This document shows positions 23,539 to 32,540 of a DNA stretch of 46,715 nucleotides, one piece after another (position 1 is the first letter of the stretch; every line of letters begins with the position of its first letter). Source of the stretch: Caulobacteraceae bacterium UBA5005 (GTDB taxonomy: Bacteria; Pseudomonadota; Alphaproteobacteria; Caulobacterales; Caulobacteraceae); assembly GCA_002398405.1 (NCBI GenBank), contig DGYN01000021.1:1-46715 (forward strand), written 5' to 3'. Made by a program: the position numbers and the translations under genes. The notes under the pieces were generated by a model, which saw only the letters and a list, made by a program, of their open reading frames with translations, searched no databases and was not told the DNA's origin.

Positions 23539-25235
23539 GAACTGGCTCCATTGCGAGCGGCGACCTTGGTGGGCGCCGCGGGTTGCTGTTCCGCGGGCCT
23601 GGCCGCGGGGACTTTGTAAAGGCGGTCGTCGGCCGCCAGAACTTTCAGGAAAGCGGGGATGCGATAGCCGCCGCGGGTGAACTGGGCGGTCAGGTCCTTA
23701 AGCGCCGGATCATCTTCATGGATCACCCGGCCCGCGGCGCTGGCGTAGAGCTTCTTGGTGATGCACTGCGGCGCGCGGGCGTCATCGTGCAGCAGCCGGC
23801 CAAGGCCGACGGCGCCGCTGAATTTCTTGCCCTGCCATTCGGAGGTGACGTCGATCAGTTCGCCGTTATCGTAGCTTCGCCGCTCGCCGAGGCTGTCGAA
23901 GCCTTCCAGGGCCAGACCCGGCGGATCGACCAGGGTGTGGCAGCCGGCGCAGCTCGGCTCGGTCGCATGGGCGGTGAGCTTGGAGCGCAGGGTCTTTAAA
24001 AGCGGGTTCGGCTCATTGATCAGGGAGAAGTCGACGTCCCCCGGCGGGGAGGGCGTGGTCTGACAGAGGAAGACCTCATTCAAAGCAACGCCCCGCTTGG
24101 TCGGCGAGGACCTGGCCGGATGCGAGAACAGGGAGAGGAAGCTGATCTGGGTCAGAACGCCCGAGCGCCCCTCGGACTCGGCAAAGGTATAGGGCGCCCA
24201 GCCGCGCCCAACCCCGAAGGGCACCTTGTAGACCATGGCCAGTTCGCGGGTCAGGAAGGTGTCGTTGCTGGTGAAGATGTCCCGGTAGTCTCCGTTCTTG
24301 GTGACCAGCAGGTCGACGATGGTCTTCAGCGTCTGTTCGCGGGCCGCCGCGGCCAGGGCGCCGGAATACTTCGGGAAGGTCAGCGGGTCCTTCGACTGCG
24401 AGGCGAACATATCCAGCATCATCGCGTCGTCGAAGAAGTCTGCGACGCCGTCGGCGATCCGTGGCGAGGCCGCCAGCCGGTCGACCTGCGCCTGAAGACC
24501 GGCCTTGGTCATCAGGGCGCCGCTTTCCGCCGCGGTGAGCAGTTCATCGTCCGGCGTCGAGTTCCAGAACATGAAAGACAGGCGCGAGGCGCGGGCGTAG
24601 GCGTCCAGCGGACGGTCGCCCCTGTGCTTGCCCGGCAGGGCGCGTTCCACCCGGAACAGGAAGTTCGGCGAGGCCAGCACGCTGGTCAGGGCTTCCTGCA
24701 GGCCGGAATAGAAATCGCTCCGCTGCTCGGCCACCCTGCGGGCCAGGGCGACGCGGCTGGAAAGCTCTTCGGCGGTCAGTGGCCGCCGGAAGGCCAGACG
24801 CCCGTATTTGGTGAGGAAGGCGGTGGCGCAGGCATCGTCCGGCGCCTTCGCCGAGGCGGGCTTGCACGGCATGGTCTTGTCGCGAGCCTTGGGGGCAAGC
24901 GCCTGTTCACCGATGCTCGCGGCCATGGCGTAGTACTGCTCCAGGCCGCCCGCCGAGATCGAGGCGTTGGCCGCCCCTACGGTGTTGAGTCCCTCAACTC
25001 GCACCTCGGTCTCAAAGCGCCCGGTCAGGTCGATATCCTTGCCGAAGATGTCGGCGACGGAACGCTCGTATTGAGCGGCGGTCAGCCGGCGCATGCTGAC
25101 CAGCTCACCTCTCGCCGAGGGAGCCTCAGCGCTGGCCGTTTGTTTGCCGTCGGTGGCGCAAGAGGTCAGGACCACGGTGGAGGCCGAGGTCAGAAGCACC
25201 GCCGCGGCGGCAATTAGGCTACGCTTGAAGTTCAT
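23535..25235 (-). CDS. DUF1592/DUF1588-type c-heme lipoprotein, cassette 3
   Basis: The 566-residue product carries a lipoprotein signal (VVLTSC) and the same domain order as the copies at 566 and 11405: DUF1587 (RRLTAAQYERSVADIFG), DUF1595 (LAFRRPLTAEEL), DUF1592 (AYARASRLSFMFWNS), DUF1588 with CAGCH near residue 428, and DUF1585 (AVGLGRLLHDD). It is the most divergent of the three. VEGLNTVGAANAS replaces the EEGLQAIG block of the other two. The ATG overlaps the stop of the upstream unknown exported gene by 4 bases and its own stop overlaps the DUF1552 start. A membrane-anchored redox role is inferred from the lipobox and heme motif. Confidence 0.88.
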   Translation of the reverse strand: MNFKRSLIAAAAVLLTSASTVVLTSCATDGKQTASAEAPSARGELVSMRRLTAAQYERSVADIFGKDIDLTGRFETEVRVEGLNTVGAANASISAGGLEQYYAMAASIGEQALAPKARDKTMPCKPASAKAPDDACATAFLTKYGRLAFRRPLTAEELSSRVALARRVAEQRSDFYSGLQEALTSVLASPNFLFRVERALPGKHRGDRPLDAYARASRLSFMFWNSTPDDELLTAAESGALMTKAGLQAQVDRLAASPRIADGVADFFDDAMMLDMFASQSKDPLTFPKYSGALAAAAREQTLKTIVDLLVTKNGDYRDIFTSNDTFLTRELAMVYKVPFGVGRGWAPYTFAESEGRSGVLTQISFLSLFSHPARSSPTKRGVALNEVFLCQTTPSPPGDVDFSLINEPNPLLKTLRSKLTAHATEPSCAGCHTLVDPPGLALEGFDSLGERRSYDNGELIDVTSEWQGKKFSGAVGLGRLLHDDARAPQCITKKLYASAAGRVIHEDDPALKDLTAQFTRGGYRIPAFLKVLAADDRLYKVPAARPAEQQPAAPTKVAARNGASS

Positions 25236-26398
25236 TGGCCGGCCGCCATCCGGGTTGCGCCGTCTCTGTCGAACAGTTCGGGCGCGGTGACGACTCGCTT
25301 GCCCGTCGGGTCCATTACAAAGCTGGGCGTCGCCCGCAGACTGTAGACGGTGGAGATGCGGCGGTTCTCGCCGGTCACGGGATCGGGGTCGGCGTCGGCG
25401 TTGCGCTTAAGCGAGTAGTAAAAGCTCGGCATGTCGATGCCCTGGTTGGTCTCGCCGTCGCGGGCGTTGATCGCCTGGTTCTGATAGAGCCGCTTCCATT
25501 CGCGATAGCCGCCGAAATAGCCTTCCAGTTGGCCGTTCGGCAGCAGGGCGAGGCGCAGCTTGCCGCCCGTCATCTGCATCTGGGAGGGCGTGCCGCCATT
25601 CCAGGCTTCGTCGCGCAGCTTGATCTCGGCGGCGCCCCGGCTCTCGATGACGCCGTCCTTGATGGTCACCGGGATCAGGCTCTGGGTCTTGATGTCCGGC
25701 TTAACGGTGAAGGTGGCGTCGGACGCGGCCTGGCCTAGCGCATCCTTCACGATCCGGTCCTGGGCCTCATAGAAGGCCAGGGTGGCCTTGCTGTCGTTCA
25801 TCGGGTCTTCGTTGCCGGAGACGACGATGACGATCGTATAGAGGCCATTGGTCATGTAGCCGTTGATGCCGATGCCGCGCTGCGACGTCCTCGGCTGGCC
25901 GCGGAACGACACCCAGCAGCCGCCGACCTTGTAGTAGCCGTTGTCTATCCCCTTCACCTTGCCATCGGGACTGGTGAAGCCGCCGGTGTTGGGGTTGTCG
26001 TCCAGGTCAAAACCGTAGGCGACCTTGCTCTGCACCTCCGGCATGCCGAAATCGGGCGCGAGCCATGGCTGGGCCCAGACGTCCTCATAATTGGGGCCGC
26101 GGAACCGCAGGGCGCGCTGCAGCTCAGGGCGCTTTTCCGGGTCCAGATAGAACTTTACGTCGGCTTCGCTGCGCCAAGGGGTCTTGAAGACCTTTTGCCA
26201 GCCCACCGGCTTGGTGGTGCCGTCCGGGCAATCGGCACCCGGACCGTTGTTGTCCATCTTGTCGCCGCCGTGGAAATAGGCCGGCTCCATCCAGTCGACC
26301 ACATAGGCCTTGGACCAGGCGCCCGCGTGGGCGGCGGGCGCGACCGCCGCGGCCATCACCGATCCTAGCGCCAGCCCCTGAAACCATGACTTGGTCAT
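25232..26398 (-). CDS. Exported protein of unknown family, cassette 3 copy (first gene)
   Basis: The start is the ATG at 26398, with AGGGAG eight bases upstream and a signal peptide (FQGLALGSVMAAAVAPAAHA) directly after it; the longer open frame is spurious. The mature part (388 residues in all) aligns with the protein at 14460: WSKAYVVDWME, GADCPDGTTKP, RFRGPNYEDV, GCWVSFRGQPR, YTIVIVVSGNEDPMND and GYFGGYREW. The DLDDNPNTGGF segment matches the Asp-rich NLDGD segment there. I cannot assign a function. Here it leads the operon, while in cassette 2 it is last, so the link to DUF1592-DUF1552 has survived a change of order. Calcium binding or carbohydrate binding are possibilities only. Confidence 0.8.
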   Translation of the reverse strand: MTKSWFQGLALGSVMAAAVAPAAHAGAWSKAYVVDWMEPAYFHGGDKMDNNGPGADCPDGTTKPVGWQKVFKTPWRSEADVKFYLDPEKRPELQRALRFRGPNYEDVWAQPWLAPDFGMPEVQSKVAYGFDLDDNPNTGGFTSPDGKVKGIDNGYYKVGGCWVSFRGQPRTSQRGIGINGYMTNGLYTIVIVVSGNEDPMNDSKATLAFYEAQDRIVKDALGQAASDATFTVKPDIKTQSLIPVTIKDGVIESRGAAEIKLRDEAWNGGTPSQMQMTGGKLRLALLPNGQLEGYFGGYREWKRLYQNQAINARDGETNQGIDMPSFYYSLKRNADADPDPVTGENRRISTVYSLRATPSFVMDPTGKRVVTAPELFDRDGATRMAAGQ

Positions 26399-26456
26399 GC
26401 GGCCTTCTCCCTGTCTCGCCGTGGTCTTCGCCCGGCCTTTTCGTTCCCTAGCCGCA

Positions 26457-26497
26457 AGGCTAGCCCATTTACGTGCAGATGTGAACGGATATACGTG
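26457..26497. promoter_or_regulatory. Overlapping divergent promoters of cassette 3 and the VOC gene
   Basis: Minus strand: TTCACA (26485-26480), 17 bases, TAGCCT (26462-26457), about 60 bases before the ATG at 26398. Plus strand: TTTACG (26468-26473), 16 bases, TATACG (26490-26495), about 85 bases before 26580. TACGTG occurs twice, 22 bases apart (26470-26475 and 26492-26497), two helical turns, and could be a paired binding site. Confidence 0.4.
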
Positions 26498-26579
26498 TTT
26501 TTTGGACTGTAGATTTCTAACATTCCCGCGAGCGTCCCACGAGGGATCGAACCGCCGCGGACATTGGGGAGAGACCACC

Positions 26580-27044
26580 ATGAAACGCCTCATTCCGGCC
26601 GCCGCCGCGGCCCTCCTCCTGGCCGCCCCCCTGGCGGCCTTCAGCCAGGCGCCCGTCGCCGTGCGCAGCGTCCGCGTAGGGGCCGCCGATGTGTTCAAGA
26701 CCGCAGCCTTCTACGAGACGGTTTTCGGCCTCAAGGAGATCCGCCGGGTCGAGCGTCCTGACCTGCAGGAATCGATCCTCAACTTCGGCAAGACCACCGC
26801 CGAGGCCACCGCCAACGCCGGGCCCAAGGTGGTGGTGATCTCCAAGCCCAAAGGAGCCGGCGCCGACCCGGTCTCGCACCTCATTTTCCAGGTGACCAAC
26901 GCCGCCGATATCGTCGCCAAGGCCAAGGCGGCCGGCGGAACGGTGGAGCGCGAGCCAACCCGCTCGGCCACGAGCGGCAGCCTGGTCGCCTTCGTGGTCG
27001 ATCCGGCCGGAAATCGCATCGAACTGATTCAACCCGCGCCTTAG
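26580..27044 (+). CDS. Exported VOC (glyoxalase/dioxygenase fold) protein
   Basis: The start is the ATG at 26580, with GGGGAGAG upstream and a signal peptide (RLIPAAAAALLLAAPLAAFS) after it; the longer frame would run through the promoter. The 154-residue product is a single VOC unit: RSVRVGAADVFKTAAFYETVFGL at the start, SHLIFQVTNAADIVAKAKAAGG in the middle and FVVDPAGNRIELIQ at the end, with the last Glu as a usual metal ligand. VOC proteins include glyoxalase I, extradiol dioxygenases and resistance proteins; an export signal is uncommon among them. Divergent from cassette 3 and convergent with the TonB receptor gene. Substrate unknown. Confidence 0.82.
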   Translation: MKRLIPAAAAALLLAAPLAAFSQAPVAVRSVRVGAADVFKTAAFYETVFGLKEIRRVERPDLQESILNFGKTTAEATANAGPKVVVISKPKGAGADPVSHLIFQVTNAADIVAKAKAAGGTVEREPTRSATSGSLVAFVVDPAGNRIELIQPAP

Positions 27045-27051
27045 AAAAGAT

Positions 27052-27079
27052 GGGGCGCCCCGGCTTCGGGACGCCCCAG
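27052..27079. terminator. Bidirectional terminator between VOC and TonB-receptor genes
   Basis: TGGGGCG-C-CCCG, loop GCTT, CGGG-A-CGCCCCA form an 11-pair stem with one mismatch. It is followed by GTTTCT on the plus strand and by TCTTTTCT on the minus strand, so it can end both converging transcripts. Confidence 0.7.
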
Positions 27080-27133
27080 TTTCTACCGTTCGAGAGATGA
27101 AGCCTGGTTCTGGAGAGAAACCCGGCGCTGGGT

Positions 27134-30100
27134 CTAACGGTAGGATTTCTTGACGCCGATCTTCAGCATCCTGCCGAAAGGATTGGCCGTGTAGGTGTTG
27201 TAGGCGAGCGCCTGGCGCTGGGGCGGCGGATCCCGGTCGAAGGCGTTGATCACCGCGGCCGTGAAGGTCAGATCCTCGCGCCAGTCATAGCGGTAGACGA
27301 AATCCACCGGGACCCAGTCTTCCATGTACTTGCCGAAGAGGTTGGTGGCCGTCGGCGGGAAGATGGCCGCCGAAATGTTCTCCATCCCCTCGACATAGTG
27401 GACGGTGGCGCGGAGGTTGTGCGGTCCGCGCGCGTACTCGGCGAAGACGTTGCCCTTGGAGCGTGGCAGGGCCGCGAAACCGCCGCCGCCGAGCGTGCCG
27501 GCATAGTCGCGGCCGGTGCTGATCTGGATGCCCTCGACGGAACTGCCGGAACCTTCGAACTCGAAGACATAGTTGTAGTCGGCGCCGATTCTCCAATTGC
27601 CGCCCAGGTGTTCGCCCAGTCGCCATTCCACCAGGAAATCGAGGCCGGAGATGTCATAGTCCTGGCTGTTGGACACCCCGATGTTGATCGCCGTGACATT
27701 GGCGATGCCGCAGGTGGCCGGATCGCCGACACCGCCGGAGAACACGAACCTCTGCTGCAGGCGGTAGTATTCGCTGGTCGTGTTGGAGGTGCAGTTGGCG
27801 TTGCTGGTGGCGCCGGCCGCGCCGAAGAAGGCGGTCAGGATATTGGCGGCGCCGTCGCCTTCGATAATGCCCTTCTGCTTGATGCCATAGTAGTCGATCG
27901 TTGCGGTGACCGGGCCGGCGGTGAGCACAGCGCCGACGCTGTAGTTGTCAGCCTTCTCCGGCGCCAGCGGCTGATTGCGGATCGGCAGAGTGGTGATGAA
28001 GGTGCCGGTTTGGGCCGCCACGAAGCCGCTGGCGATGCCGCCTACGAAGAGGGTCGGATAGGGCGCCTTGAAGGTCGAGCTCGCCGAGCCGCGGAAGGCC
28101 AGCCAGTCCAGGGCCTGCCAGCGGACGTTGATCTTCGGATCGGTGGTGGTGCCGAACTGGTCGCCCAAGTCCTCGTAACGGAGCGCAAGCGTGGCCTCGA
28201 GACTCTCGGTGATCGGCAGCCGCACCTCGCCGAAGATCCCGTAGCGGCTGGTCGTGGTATCGTACGGCGGGATCGATCCGAAGAAGGTCAGCGGACCGGT
28301 CTTGTTGATGCAGGTGGTGATCCCCTTGGTCGGGCAGGGCGCCGACTCGAAGGCGGTGGCCGGCGGCACGTCCTTGACGTCCTGGGTCCAGACGTACTGG
28401 GCGCCCAGGCCCCACTGGATCTGCTCATCGCCCCAAAGCTTGAAGGGCAGCTCGCCGCGGATCGAGGCGTCGACGGCGGCGGTGCGGTTTTCATCGCGGA
28501 AGGCGTACGGCAGTTCCTGGATGAATTCGGCGACCTCGCGCGTGTTCTTGACCAGGGGGTTGAGGGCCACCGCCTGGGTGAATTGAGGGTTGGGCGTATG
28601 GGTCTGCCGGTTGGCCGCGATGCCGGTCGAGAAGGGGTTGAACCACAAGCAGGGACCGACCCCCGGCGTGCTGGTGGCGGGGTTGGTTCCCGTCGGCGTG
28701 CAGCCTTTGCCGCCTAAGCCCCGCAGCGCCCACTGCAGATTGTCGGTGGTGAACTCCATGGTGTTACGATCGAAGATGATCTCGCCGAAGGTCGCGGCGA
28801 TGTCGTAGTCCATGCCGAAAGGCAGGGGGCCATTGAAGCCGCCGGAAACCCGCCACTCGCGGCCCTCGCGGGACGAGCGCTGCGGGCCGTCGGTCAGCTC
28901 GTTGCCGCCGTAGCCGTAGGGGCCCCAGGCGCCGTTGGCGGTGATCACGCCGTTGGCGTTGATGTTCGCGATCTGAGCCGCGGTAAAGGCCGTGGGATTG
29001 AGCGCGATCAGGGTCTGGAGACCCGGGTGGTTGGCCGGGATGTAAAAGCCTGGGACGGTGTCGAGGCCGGGCCTCGCGGTCACCGGGTTGCTACCGCCAA
29101 AGGCGGTGGTCAGCGGATAGCGGCTGGAGGGCTGATAGCTCGGATCCTGCACGTCGTGAGGCACACTGTGGGCCGCGTACAGGGTCTCGAAATGGAAGCG
29201 GTGATCGGCCGCCAGCTTGGCGTTGACCTCGCCGTACAGCGAATATCCGTGCTGGTCGTCGCCCAGGTTGTTGAAACCCGCGCCGTGATAGCGGCAAAGC
29301 GTCGTGGTCAGGATACCGCCGAGCGGCACGCAGCCGGGGTCGATGAAGCGCGAGGTCATGGCCGCCGCCGTGCGAGAGGCGCCGGTGAAGTAGGCGCCGG
29401 GGCTCAGCGCCGACCAGCCGTTCTGCGGGTCCTGCTCGAAGGAGCGGTCGGTCCAGTCGCGTTCGCGCATCTTCAGTTCGGTCTTGCTGTAGTAGCCGGC
29501 CGAAAGCAGCACATTGCCCCATTCCCCAGCCCGGCCGAACAGGGCGTTGGCGGTGTATTCGCCCCCGGTGTCGGTGATGGCGGTGTGCGAGGCGTCCAGG
29601 ACGATGCCGTCGAAGTCCCGTTTGGTGATGAAGTTCACCACCCCGGCCATGGCGTCCGAGCCGTAGGTCGTGGAGGCGCCGTCCAGCAGCACCTCGATCC
29701 GGCCGATGGCGGCCATTGGCAGGTAGGCGACGTCGACGCCGCCGGTCTCGATCAGCTGCACGGTGGGCAGGCGCCGGCCATTCATCAGAACGAGCGTGCG
29801 GCTGGCGCCGAGGTTGCGAAGGTTGACGCTGACCCCGCCGGCGTTCTGGCCGGCGAAACGGTTGGTGTCGCCGAGCGTCGCGCCGACGGCCGGGATTTGT
29901 TTTACGATGTCGAGGATCGAGGGGTCGCCGCGCTTTTCCAGTTCGGGTTCGGCGATAACCTGAACCGGCAGGGCCCCGGTCTTCATCGAACGTCCGAGCA
30001 GCGAGCCGGTGACCACCAGGTCATCGACCGCAGTGTCCTCCTCGGCCGGCGGCTGCGGCGCCGGGTCCTGGGCGAAGGCCGGCTGGGCGGCCAACAGGGC

Positions 30101-30151
30101 CGCGCCGAGCGCCACCAAAGACGCGCTCGCGGAATAGCTTTTCTTGATCAA
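27134..30151 (-). CDS. TonB-dependent outer membrane receptor
   Basis: The 1005-residue product has a signal peptide ending in AFA, a TonB-box-like segment (DDLVVTGS near residue 45), a plug domain (SILDIVKQIPAVG, NLRNLGASRTLVLMNGRR, IEVLLDGASTTYGSDAMAGVVNFIT) and a long barrel. It takes up a large or scarce substrate through the outer membrane with energy from TonB. The LGASRTLVLMNGRR plug type is common among carbohydrate-related receptors of Caulobacterales and sphingomonads. With pectinesterase and hexuronate genes nearby, an oligogalacturonide is a reasonable guess. The start is a TTG behind a strong AGGGAGGGG site. The last residue is Arg after Tyr rather than the usual terminal aromatic. 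Confidence 0.93.
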   Translation of the reverse strand: MIKKSYSASASLVALGAALLAAQPAFAQDPAPQPPAEEDTAVDDLVVTGSLLGRSMKTGALPVQVIAEPELEKRGDPSILDIVKQIPAVGATLGDTNRFAGQNAGGVSVNLRNLGASRTLVLMNGRRLPTVQLIETGGVDVAYLPMAAIGRIEVLLDGASTTYGSDAMAGVVNFITKRDFDGIVLDASHTAITDTGGEYTANALFGRAGEWGNVLLSAGYYSKTELKMRERDWTDRSFEQDPQNGWSALSPGAYFTGASRTAAAMTSRFIDPGCVPLGGILTTTLCRYHGAGFNNLGDDQHGYSLYGEVNAKLAADHRFHFETLYAAHSVPHDVQDPSYQPSSRYPLTTAFGGSNPVTARPGLDTVPGFYIPANHPGLQTLIALNPTAFTAAQIANINANGVITANGAWGPYGYGGNELTDGPQRSSREGREWRVSGGFNGPLPFGMDYDIAATFGEIIFDRNTMEFTTDNLQWALRGLGGKGCTPTGTNPATSTPGVGPCLWFNPFSTGIAANRQTHTPNPQFTQAVALNPLVKNTREVAEFIQELPYAFRDENRTAAVDASIRGELPFKLWGDEQIQWGLGAQYVWTQDVKDVPPATAFESAPCPTKGITTCINKTGPLTFFGSIPPYDTTTSRYGIFGEVRLPITESLEATLALRYEDLGDQFGTTTDPKINVRWQALDWLAFRGSASSTFKAPYPTLFVGGIASGFVAAQTGTFITTLPIRNQPLAPEKADNYSVGAVLTAGPVTATIDYYGIKQKGIIEGDGAANILTAFFGAAGATSNANCTSNTTSEYYRLQQRFVFSGGVGDPATCGIANVTAINIGVSNSQDYDISGLDFLVEWRLGEHLGGNWRIGADYNYVFEFEGSGSSVEGIQISTGRDYAGTLGGGGFAALPRSKGNVFAEYARGPHNLRATVHYVEGMENISAAIFPPTATNLFGKYMEDWVPVDFVYRYDWREDLTFTAAVINAFDRDPPPQRQALAYNTYTANPFGRMLKIGVKKSYR

Positions 30152-30276
30152 GGTCCCCTCCCTAGACGGCCGGAAAGGCCGGTGCGTTCCATCCCAAGGC
30201 GCCGATTTTGCTAAGCGCTCTTTGCAGGATGGTTGTCCGGCAGATCGGTTCAGTCAAGCATCAACATGCAGACCTG

Positions 30277-30305
30277 AATGTATTTGCCGCCGCAGTGTCA
30301 CGCAA
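30277..30305 (-). promoter_or_regulatory. Probable promoter of the TonB-receptor gene
   Basis: Minus strand TTGCGT (30305-30300), 17 bases, TACATT (30282-30277), about 125 bases before the TTG start. The long leader contains a small inverted repeat GCAT-CAAC-ATGC (30258-30269). No operator of the TGAYACCGGT type is present here. Confidence 0.35.
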
Positions 30306-30360
30306 AAGCCGTCGCCTTCCACGGGACTGGCGCGGCGGGCGCGGCCGTGAGGTTGAGGGA

Positions 30361-31071
30361 CTAGATGATCGCCGGTTTCGGCTTGGCCGGGGCCGGAGCG
30401 GCGGGGCTTGGGCCGCCATCGGCGTGTTCGATCAGATAGTCGGCCAGCATCCGCTTGTACCACTTGAGCACGTTGAGCGCGGGCTCCAGGCTCTTTGGGT
30501 CGGTGGCGAACATCATCTGCACGGAAAGGCCCTGCATGGCGGCGCGGTGCAGCTGCGACATGGCCTCCACCGCCGCGCGGTCCGTGATTCCGGCGCGCTT
30601 GGCAATGGCCCAGGCGCCCTCCATCTGAGACTTGGCGAGATCGGCGGCGAGCGCTGGGAAGCGGGCGCCCAGCTCATCGTCGCTGCGCGAGGCCATCATG
30701 ATTTCCAGGAGCGCGATGGCTCCCGGCTGGCTCAGCGCCTCCCAGGTGGCGTCAGTCAGGCCGATGAACCGCTCCTTGCCACGGGGAAAATCGCGCAGGG
30801 CCTCGGCGAAGAAGTTGTTCTGCTGTTCGACGACGTATTTCGAAACCGCCAGCATCAGATCAACCTTGGTGCCGAACTGATGCAGGATCGCGCCGCGGCT
30901 CAGTTCCGCCACCTCCGACACCAGGGTCGTCGAGGTCGCGGCGTAGCCGTAGGTGCGCAGGCAGTGGATCGCGGCCTCGATCAGCTTTTGCTGGGTGGCG
31001 GCGCTGCGCTCCTCGTGCGTGCGGTGCGTCCGTCCCCGGCGCCGTACAGCCGGCGGCTGTTTCACGTCCAT
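30361..31071 (-). CDS. TetR-family transcriptional regulator
   Basis: I choose the ATG at 31071 (AAGGGA upstream), giving 236 residues; the frame further upstream crosses the divergent gene. The N-terminal DNA-binding domain is clear: THEERSAATQQKLIEAAIHCLRTYGYAATSTTLVSEVAELSRGAILHQFGTKVDLM around residues 17-72, ending in the usual helix-turn-helix plus helix 4. The C-terminal half is a ligand-binding helical domain, with a Pro/Ala-rich tail. It diverges from the MatC-like carrier gene and lies 209 bases upstream of the TonB receptor gene in the same direction. Either may be its target. A TTGACG-N16-TAGCCT promoter (31125-31098) precedes it. Confidence 0.9.
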   Translation of the reverse strand: MDVKQPPAVRRRGRTHRTHEERSAATQQKLIEAAIHCLRTYGYAATSTTLVSEVAELSRGAILHQFGTKVDLMLAVSKYVVEQQNNFFAEALRDFPRGKERFIGLTDATWEALSQPGAIALLEIMMASRSDDELGARFPALAADLAKSQMEGAWAIAKRAGITDRAAVEAMSQLHRAAMQGLSVQMMFATDPKSLEPALNVLKWYKRMLADYLIEHADGGPSPAAPAPAKPKPAII

Positions 31072-31097
31072 GCTCGATCCCTTGAGGCTCTCGTTAA

Positions 31098-31125
31098 AGG
31101 CTAGCGCCCGCGACCGTTGCGTCAA
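31098..31125 (-). promoter_or_regulatory. Promoter of the tetR gene
   Basis: Minus strand TTGACG (31125-31120), 16 bases, TAGCCT (31103-31098), about 27 bases before the ATG. The 162-base gap to the divergent carrier gene has no convincing long palindrome that I could call a TetR operator. Confidence 0.45.
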
Positions 31126-31233
31126 GCAGAGTTGGACCGCGCTGACCAGGGCGGGAGTCATCTGCGCTTCAAAGGGCGCCGCTTGACCGGGCGGCGGGGC
31201 CACGCGAGCCTTGGGCAAAGTTGGGGGACACAG

Positions 31234-32475
31234 ATGCCGGTCGAAATCCTGAGCCTTGCCGTGCTCGTCGCCATGTTCGCTATTGCGACACTGACTCCCA
31301 TCAACATGGGCCTGCTGGGTTTCATCGCCGCCTATGTCATCGGCGTCTTCGTCGGCGGCATGGAGCCCAGGGAGATCGCACGCAATATCCCCGCCGACCT
31401 CTTCGTCACCCTGGTGGGGGTGACCTACCTCTTCGGCGTCGCGCAGACCAACGGCGCCATCGGCCGGCTGATCGGCGGCGCGACCAAGGCGGTGGGGCCG
31501 AGAAAGGGTCTCCTCCCCTGGCTGCTCTTCGCCCTGGCGGCCCTGCTCACCGGCATCGGCGCCCTCTCCCCCGCGGCGGTGGCGATCCTCGCGCCGCTTG
31601 CCATGAGCTTCGCTAGGCGGAACGGGATCAATCCCCTGCTGGCCGGCCTGCTGGTGGTGCACGGCGCCCAGGCGGGAGGCTTTTCGCCCCTGAGCGTCTA
31701 TGGCGGCATCACCCGTGACGCGGTGGAAAAGGGCGGTGTTCCCTTCGACGCCCTGGGCCCCTTCCTCTTCAGCCTGGCGGCGAACACCGCCGCGGCCCTG
31801 ATCCTCTATGTGATCCTGGCACGCCTTAAGCCCCCCGCCGCCGCCGAGGAGGCGGTCGAAAGCACCGGGCCCTCCGGCAGCGTCCTGACCACCGCCCTCA
31901 CCTTCGCCGCCCTTGCGGCCCTCGCCGTCCTCACCCTGGCCTTCAAGCTGGAGATCGGTTTTGTCGCCATCGCCCTTGGGCTGCTGCTCTCGTTCCTGTC
32001 CCTGAAATCCCATCGTCAGGTGCTGAAGAACCTGCCCTGGTCAGAGATCGTCCTGATCCTGGGGGTCGCCACCTATGTCGCCGTGCTGCAGAAGATGGGC
32101 GTCGTCGACTACGTCTCCGATCAGGTGGCGGCGCTCGGCAGCCCCGCGCTCGCCGCCCTGCTGGTGCTCTACATCGGGGCCATCGTCTCGGCCTTCGCCT
32201 CCTCGACGGCGGTGTTGGGCTCGCTCCTGCCGCTCGCCATCCCGATCCTGGCCGGCCAATCGCCGCTCGCTGTCGCGGCCTTCGTCGGGGCCATGGCGGT
32301 CGCCTCGACCATCGTCGATGTCAGCCCGTTTTCGACCAACGGCGCGCTGGTGCTCGCCAGCGCCGAAGAGAAGGACCGCCAGGCCCTGTTCCGCAAGCTG
32401 GTGCTTTACGGAACCCTCGTCACCTTGGCGGCGCCCCTGGTGCTATGGGGCGTCTATCTGGCTCTGCGGGGCTAG
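31234..32475 (+). CDS. MatC-like dicarboxylate carrier (ion transporter superfamily permease)
   Basis: The ATG at 31234 follows GGGGGA and gives 413 residues; the frame from 31117 covers the promoter region. The product is almost wholly hydrophobic, with about 11 membrane segments. The N-terminus (PVEILSLAVLVAMFAIATLTPINMGLLGF) matches the MatC N-terminal domain, known from the malonate carrier of rhizobia, and ALSPAAVAILAPLAMSFA plus ASTAVLGSLLPLAIPI are the paired helix-loop regions of this superfamily. It should move a di- or monocarboxylate across the inner membrane. Divergent tetR suggests local control. Exact substrate unknown; a sugar-acid breakdown product is possible. Confidence 0.85.
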   Translation: MPVEILSLAVLVAMFAIATLTPINMGLLGFIAAYVIGVFVGGMEPREIARNIPADLFVTLVGVTYLFGVAQTNGAIGRLIGGATKAVGPRKGLLPWLLFALAALLTGIGALSPAAVAILAPLAMSFARRNGINPLLAGLLVVHGAQAGGFSPLSVYGGITRDAVEKGGVPFDALGPFLFSLAANTAAALILYVILARLKPPAAAEEAVESTGPSGSVLTTALTFAALAALAVLTLAFKLEIGFVAIALGLLLSFLSLKSHRQVLKNLPWSEIVLILGVATYVAVLQKMGVVDYVSDQVAALGSPALAALLVLYIGAIVSAFASSTAVLGSLLPLAIPILAGQSPLAVAAFVGAMAVASTIVDVSPFSTNGALVLASAEEKDRQALFRKLVLYGTLVTLAAPLVLWGVYLALRG

Positions 32476-32488
32476 AGCGGGATCACTG

Positions 32489-32517
32489 TTTACCGGTTGA
32501 GTAATCCGCGTTAGCGT
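32489..32517 (+). promoter_or_regulatory. Probable promoter of the 32541 gene
   Basis: TTTACC (32489-32494), 17 bases, TAGCGT (32512-32517), 23 bases before the ATG, which is preceded by GAGGGG. Confidence 0.4.
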
Positions 32518-32540
32518 CCCCAAGTTGAGGGGAATTCGCC

